From CAYWNK01 sp047639615 (GTDB lineage: Bacteria > Planctomycetota > UBA1135 > GCA-002686595): DNA of 17,348 nt. The stretch spans positions 1 to 17,348 of the forward strand of contig JBLIOL010000082.1 of the NCBI GenBank assembly GCA_047639615.1, read 5' to 3'. The translations under genes were made by a program, and so were the position numbers. Shown in pieces: positions 14,485 through 17,348 of the stretch (position 1 is its first letter; each line of letters begins with the position of its first letter). The notes below the pieces were generated by a model that was not told the origin of the DNA, searched no databases, and worked only from the letters and a program-made list of their open reading frames with translations.

Positions 14485-15477
14485 CTACCAAGAGGATTCC
14501 TCCTCGGCGCTGGGGAAGTAGGTCCCACTGAAACTCAGCCCATCAGCGGCGGTCAAATCGAGACAGACCCGCGGCCGAACCGGAGGCCAGGTTTCGTAGA
14601 GCCATGCGCACCAAAGACTGGCCGCGCCAGTGCTGGTTGACATCGATCGTTGCTTCAGCGGGCCGATCACCGAACGAGTTCCCATGTCGAAGAGCTCAAC
14701 GCGCAGACCGGATTCACCCAGCCCAAAGTCGAGATCCACAGACAGGTCCACATACCGACTCCCCTCCATACCCCAATCGATACACACATCGATGGCCTTC
14801 ACAATCACGAAGGCGTAGCGCTCTACGACGTCGCCGTAGGTCAACTCGAGCAAGCCACGAGTCTCACGGTCCGGTTGCTTCCACCCCAGCAACTCGTAAG
14901 TTCCCGCGAAGGCCCGATAGTAAAACGCACAGCTGCGCGCTTGGGTGGAGCCATCCACAAGCAGCTCCTCGATCAGCACTGGCTCAACAGCGACCACCGC
15001 TGTCAGATCAAGGCGCAGCTCCCCCTCCGTATTCAGCACACGAACCGTCGGCAAGCGGCAAACCTGTGGATCCAGCTCACGCGTGACTTCGTCGACCGCT
15101 AGCGTGACCCTGAAGAGTGCGCGCTTCGTGAAAGCGAACAACCTGAGCTCCTGAAACCCAAAATCCGTGGGGGGGATGGCCTCAATTTCGATGCCCGGTA
15201 CCGGGGAGAAACCATACCCGCGCCCTAGCACGAGTCCTGCCTGTGTCTCGGCCTCGCCTTCAGCCACCACGAGCCGCCCCTCCGACTCCCACCGCGGGCA
15301 AACCAGCCGAGTAGCTTGCAAGCCAACTCCAACCTCCAATCCGAGTGGAGCGGTCAAGCCAGAGTGGCCCCCGGAGCCACCCGAAGACCTGCTGTGCGCG
15401 AGCAGCAAGACCGCGCACCCAAGCCCCACGAGGAACCAGCAGATTCCTCGCAGGGCACGTGTGTCAGCAGCAGACAT
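14485..15477 (-). CDS. Hypothetical membrane-anchored protein
   Basis: This 330-residue protein matches no family that I recognise. It has one N-terminal membrane segment (about 12-27, CWFLVGLGCAVLLLAHS), a Ser/Gly linker (SSGGSGGHSG), and about 290 residues rich in alternating hydrophobic residues that suggest beta strands, with scattered Cys and Trp. It is probably anchored with the bulk outside the cytoplasm. ATG 15477 is chosen over the longer frame because AGGAA lies just upstream and the extension reads into the foldback element. It follows the secreted glycine-rich gene on the same strand. Without the inserted element the two would be 11 nt apart, so they probably formed an operon. Confidence 0.6.
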   Translation of the reverse strand: MSAADTRALRGICWFLVGLGCAVLLLAHSRSSGGSGGHSGLTAPLGLEVGVGLQATRLVCPRWESEGRLVVAEGEAETQAGLVLGRGYGFSPVPGIEIEAIPPTDFGFQELRLFAFTKRALFRVTLAVDEVTRELDPQVCRLPTVRVLNTEGELRLDLTAVVAVEPVLIEELLVDGSTQARSCAFYYRAFAGTYELLGWKQPDRETRGLLELTYGDVVERYAFVIVKAIDVCIDWGMEGSRYVDLSVDLDFGLGESGLRVELFDMGTRSVIGPLKQRSMSTSTGAASLWCAWLYETWPPVRPRVCLDLTAADGLSFSGTYFPSAEEESSW

Positions 15478-15480
15478 AGC

Positions 15481-15485
15481 TTCCT
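15481..15485 (-). promoter_or_regulatory. Shine-Dalgarno for the 330-residue gene
   Basis: AGGAA on the minus strand ends 3 nt before ATG 15477. It lies just outside the foldback element, so the insertion spared it. Confidence 0.4.
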
Positions 15486-15491
15486 GGCCTA

Positions 15492-15652
15492 GCAGGCCGC
15501 TTAAAAAACAACGGCTCAGCGATTGGTTTCCACGGATCGTCTGCCAAGGCGACAGGTGCCCCCCATAGTGGTGGCTATTTGGGGGTTCTGGCAACGCAGC
15601 TAGGCGGTTCGTGGGAGCCGAGCGACAAGTCGCTGTTTTTTAAGCGGGCTGC
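15492..15652. mobile_element. MITE-like foldback element (161 bp) at a CTAG site
   Basis: The ends are 22-bp inverted repeats, 20 of 22 identical (15492-15513 against 15631-15652), starting GCAG and containing CTTAAAAAACA. Each end is bordered by TA (15490-15491, 15653-15654) within CTAG, the signature of IS630/Tc1-type insertion at CTAG with TA duplication. It encodes no protein. Further inverted segments inside (CGGCTC, CCACG, TGCCA, and a CCCCC/ATAG stem at 15560-15585) make nearly the whole unit a long imperfect hairpin. No transposase is in the window. A large regulatory RNA structure is the alternative. Confidence 0.65.
15621..15641 (+). terminator. Terminator-like hairpin inside the foldback element
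   Basis: AGCGAC (15621-15626) and GTCGCT (15629-15634) form a 6-bp hairpin followed by G and six T on the plus strand. No plus-strand gene precedes it. It may be a by-product of the element's inverted repeat. Confidence 0.35.
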
Positions 15653-16491
15653 TAGTTCACGTAGAACCCGCCGCCGTTGGAACTCCCCACACCCGGCCCG
15701 CCTACAGCGCTAGCTCCGGTCCCGTGCTGACCCGTAGGCACAGGCGATATGCCCGCAGCCGCGAACGAAGAACCGCCGTAACTAGCCGAAGCACTGCCGC
15801 CCACGCCACCGGCGACACTTGAGCTGCCGCCGGCATTGCCACCGCTGCCACCGTGAGCATTGGCATGACCCGTGGTCGAACTGGCCATCCCGCTGCCGCC
15901 AGCACTAGTGGCGGCCCCTGCACCACCAATCGCTAAAGCATCTCCTGAAGTCGTCACGGCAACCGCATCGCCACCCGCACCCGTGCCAACATTCGCTCCG
16001 CCGATTGCGATGGCATCCCCCGGCCCGGTGTTCTCAGCTCTTGCATTCCCCGCAGCATTGGACCCTGCGTGCAGACCACCGATTGCGATGACCATATCCT
16101 CAGAGCCCTTGGCCTTGACCTTCGTACGCTGAAACACGAACCGCAGGGTGTAGGTGAAGGTGTTCCCGGCCGCATCCACGCACTCGCAGCTATCAACATA
16201 AGAGCCGTACGAGAGCCCCTCATCAATGCACTCCTTTAGGGCCTTTGCCAGGTCGATCTTGGCGCTTAATTTGTTGGCCGGCGTGACCGTACTCTTGTCA
16301 TCGTTGAAGCCAATCGCATTGGCGTAGGTGCACATCGCCGCACACACGCACTCTCTGTGCTCAGCTGGCAATCTCCTGGAGATCGGCGGCGGGTCGGCCG
16401 AGCCCGCCTGGGCCATGGCCGGAGCTGCGCTGAAGACCGGGGCTAGGAGCGCGAGGAGGACCGGAATTAGGGTCCGCATAGACAAAATCAT
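15652..16491 (-). CDS. Secreted cysteine- and glycine-rich protein with YadA-head-like repeats
   Basis: The 279-residue protein has a classical signal peptide (cleavage likely after AMA, residue 27). Residues 28-125 carry six cysteines in a mirrored CxCx3C...C...CxC pattern (48, 50, 54, 88, 102, 104), likely disulphides. From 131 onward it is Gly/Ala/Ser-rich with a recurring GD-A-x-A-I-G-G unit (131-139, 158-165, 174-181, 183-190). This resembles the AIG repeats of trimeric autotransporter heads, but there is no membrane anchor domain. The tail is a low-complexity Gly/Ser stretch. AAGGA 6 nt upstream supports ATG 16491. Its TAG stop falls at the border of the foldback element. A structural or adhesive surface role is a guess. 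Confidence 0.7.
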   Translation of the reverse strand: MILSMRTLIPVLLALLAPVFSAAPAMAQAGSADPPPISRRLPAEHRECVCAAMCTYANAIGFNDDKSTVTPANKLSAKIDLAKALKECIDEGLSYGSYVDSCECVDAAGNTFTYTLRFVFQRTKVKAKGSEDMVIAIGGLHAGSNAAGNARAENTGPGDAIAIGGANVGTGAGGDAVAVTTSGDALAIGGAGAATSAGGSGMASSTTGHANAHGGSGGNAGGSSSVAGGVGGSASASYGGSSFAAAGISPVPTGQHGTGASAVGGPGVGSSNGGGFYVN

Positions 16492-16497
16492 GGGGTG

Positions 16498-16502
16498 TCC
16501 TT
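16498..16502 (-). promoter_or_regulatory. Shine-Dalgarno for the secreted protein gene
   Basis: AAGGA on the minus strand lies 6 nt before ATG 16491. It picks this start over the in-frame ATG four codons later, which has no such site. Confidence 0.55.
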
Positions 16503-16600
16503 GTAGGCAAGAGGTTGGTCGGTTCGTTCAATCCAACCCAGGAACCACTCCAGCACCCACAGGGTTTCACTCAGGTCCCACCACCCGGGCCCGCGAACCC

Positions 16601-16606
16601 TACAAT
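16601..16606 (+). promoter_or_regulatory. -10 box for a probably leaderless pyrF transcript
   Basis: TACAAT ends 8 nt before the pyrF ATG and there is no Shine-Dalgarno, so transcription likely begins at or within 1-2 nt of the start codon. No clear -35 is seen. Confidence 0.4.
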
Positions 16607-16614
16607 CCCACCCT

Positions 16615-17348
16615 ATGCACTTTGGTGATCGCCTAGCCGCCGCCGTCCGCGCCACTCACAGTCCCGCCCTGGTCGGCCTCGACCCGCACCTGGAACGGAT
16701 CCCCGAGGAGTTCGCCGCCGCCAAGGACCCTGCCGCCAGCCGCGCCGAACGGGCAGCGGCCGTAGGAGACTTCCTGTGCGCCGTAATCGAGGTCGTCGCG
16801 GACAAGGTACCGGCCGTAAAGCCACAATCTGCCTTCTTTGAGGCCCTTGGCGCCGATGGCGTCTTTCAGTGGGAGCGTGTAGTGGCCGCCGCTAAGGACG
16901 CGAACCTGCTGGTCATCGGCGACGTCAAGCGCGGCGACATCGGCTCCACCGCCGCCGCCTACGCCCAAGCCTTCCTCTCCGGCGTACCCGGCACGGACCC
17001 GCGCACCCTGTGCGACGCCGTGACCCTCAACCCCTACCTGGGCAGCGATTCGATCCTGCCCTTCCTAGGCGCCGGCGAAGGCACGGGCGTCTACGTGCTC
17101 GTGCGCACATCGAACCCCTCGGGCAAGGAATTCCAAAGCCTGGGCGAGCCCAACCTCGCCGAACACGTAGCCGATGCCGTGCATGGCTGGGGTGAGCACG
17201 ACCGTGGCGAGAGCGGCCTCTCCTGCGTCGGTGCCGTGGTCGGAGCCACCCACCCCGCCGAGCTCGTCACCCTACGCGCGCGCATGCCACACACACCGCT
17301 CCTGCTCCCCGGCTACGGTGCCCAGGGCGCTGGCGCCGCAGACGTAGT
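16615..17348 (+). CDS. pyrF: Orotidine 5'-phosphate decarboxylase, type 2 (partial)
   Basis: Translation from ATG 16615 stays open to the window edge (244 codons), so the C-terminus is missing. It shows the type 2 (mycobacterial/myxobacterial) OMP decarboxylase pattern: FGDRLAAAV and LVGLDP at the N-terminus, KPQSAFFEALG (69-79), the catalytic DVKRGDIGST (Asp103, Lys105, Asp108), DAVTLNPYLGSDS, YVLVRTSNPSG, and a late LLLPGYGAQG phosphate-binding loop. The enzyme makes UMP from OMP in the last step of pyrimidine synthesis. It is divergent from the secreted protein gene with a 123-bp gap. Confidence 0.92.
   Translation, partial: MHFGDRLAAAVRATHSPALVGLDPHLERIPEEFAAAKDPAASRAERAAAVGDFLCAVIEVVADKVPAVKPQSAFFEALGADGVFQWERVVAAAKDANLLVIGDVKRGDIGSTAAAYAQAFLSGVPGTDPRTLCDAVTLNPYLGSDSILPFLGAGEGTGVYVLVRTSNPSGKEFQSLGEPNLAEHVADAVHGWGEHDRGESGLSCVGAVVGATHPAELVTLRARMPHTPLLLPGYGAQGAGAADV

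Noticed and set aside
15702..16132. Gly-rich repeats as a CRISPR or DNA tandem repeat
   Set aside because: Repetition is at protein level in the secreted protein with irregular spacing. There are no identical DNA repeats with spacers.

Overview
The window is a high-GC bacterial chromosome segment with tightly packed genes. The gene content (M56/BlaI pair with a large C-terminal toroid domain, type 2 OMP decarboxylase, PadR/HAAS pair, DUF502 protein, MASE-like histidine kinase with Rcp1-type receivers) suggests Planctomycetota or a neighbouring phylum. That is an inference from family content; no rRNA or marker gene in the window proves it. TAG is the most frequent stop codon (9 of 16 readable intact genes) and CTAG is common.

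Layout. 1-1621 (+): the 3' end of a catabolic-type acetolactate synthase, then an aldehyde dehydrogenase. 1618-2722 (-): a PadR-type repressor translationally coupled to a HAAS-domain membrane protein; its stop codon interlocks with that of the dehydrogenase in a shared CTAG. 2816-4089 (+): a nitroreductase overlapping (TAATG) a lipoprotein alpha/beta hydrolase that closely resembles animal ABHD14. 4063-6758 (-): a BlaI-type repressor coupled to a BlaR1-like M56 metalloprotease whose extracytoplasmic part is a prenyltransferase/squalene-cyclase-like alpha/alpha toroid instead of a penicillin-binding domain. BlaI-like boxes lie just upstream.

6950-7960 is a decayed zone. It carries two related double-hairpin elements with U-tracts on the minus strand, a DUF442 phosphatase remnant with its catalytic centre deleted, and a DUF3052 pseudogene with one nonsense and two frameshift lesions. 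7964-10136 (+): hemW and a DUF502 membrane protein. 14204-10353 (-): a four-gene phosphorelay operon (membrane histidine kinase, Rcp1-like receiver, REC-histidine kinase, stand-alone CheY-like receiver) closed by a good terminator. 16491-14485 (-): a secreted cysteine- and glycine-rich protein with YadA-head-like repeats, followed by an unknown membrane-anchored protein. They are separated by a 161-bp MITE-like foldback element inserted at CTAG with a TA duplication. 16615-end (+): pyrF, truncated by the window edge.

The best candidates for something undescribed are the tandem C/U-rich hairpin RNAs, the MITE between the two secreted-protein genes, and the M56-toroid sensor with its repressor.
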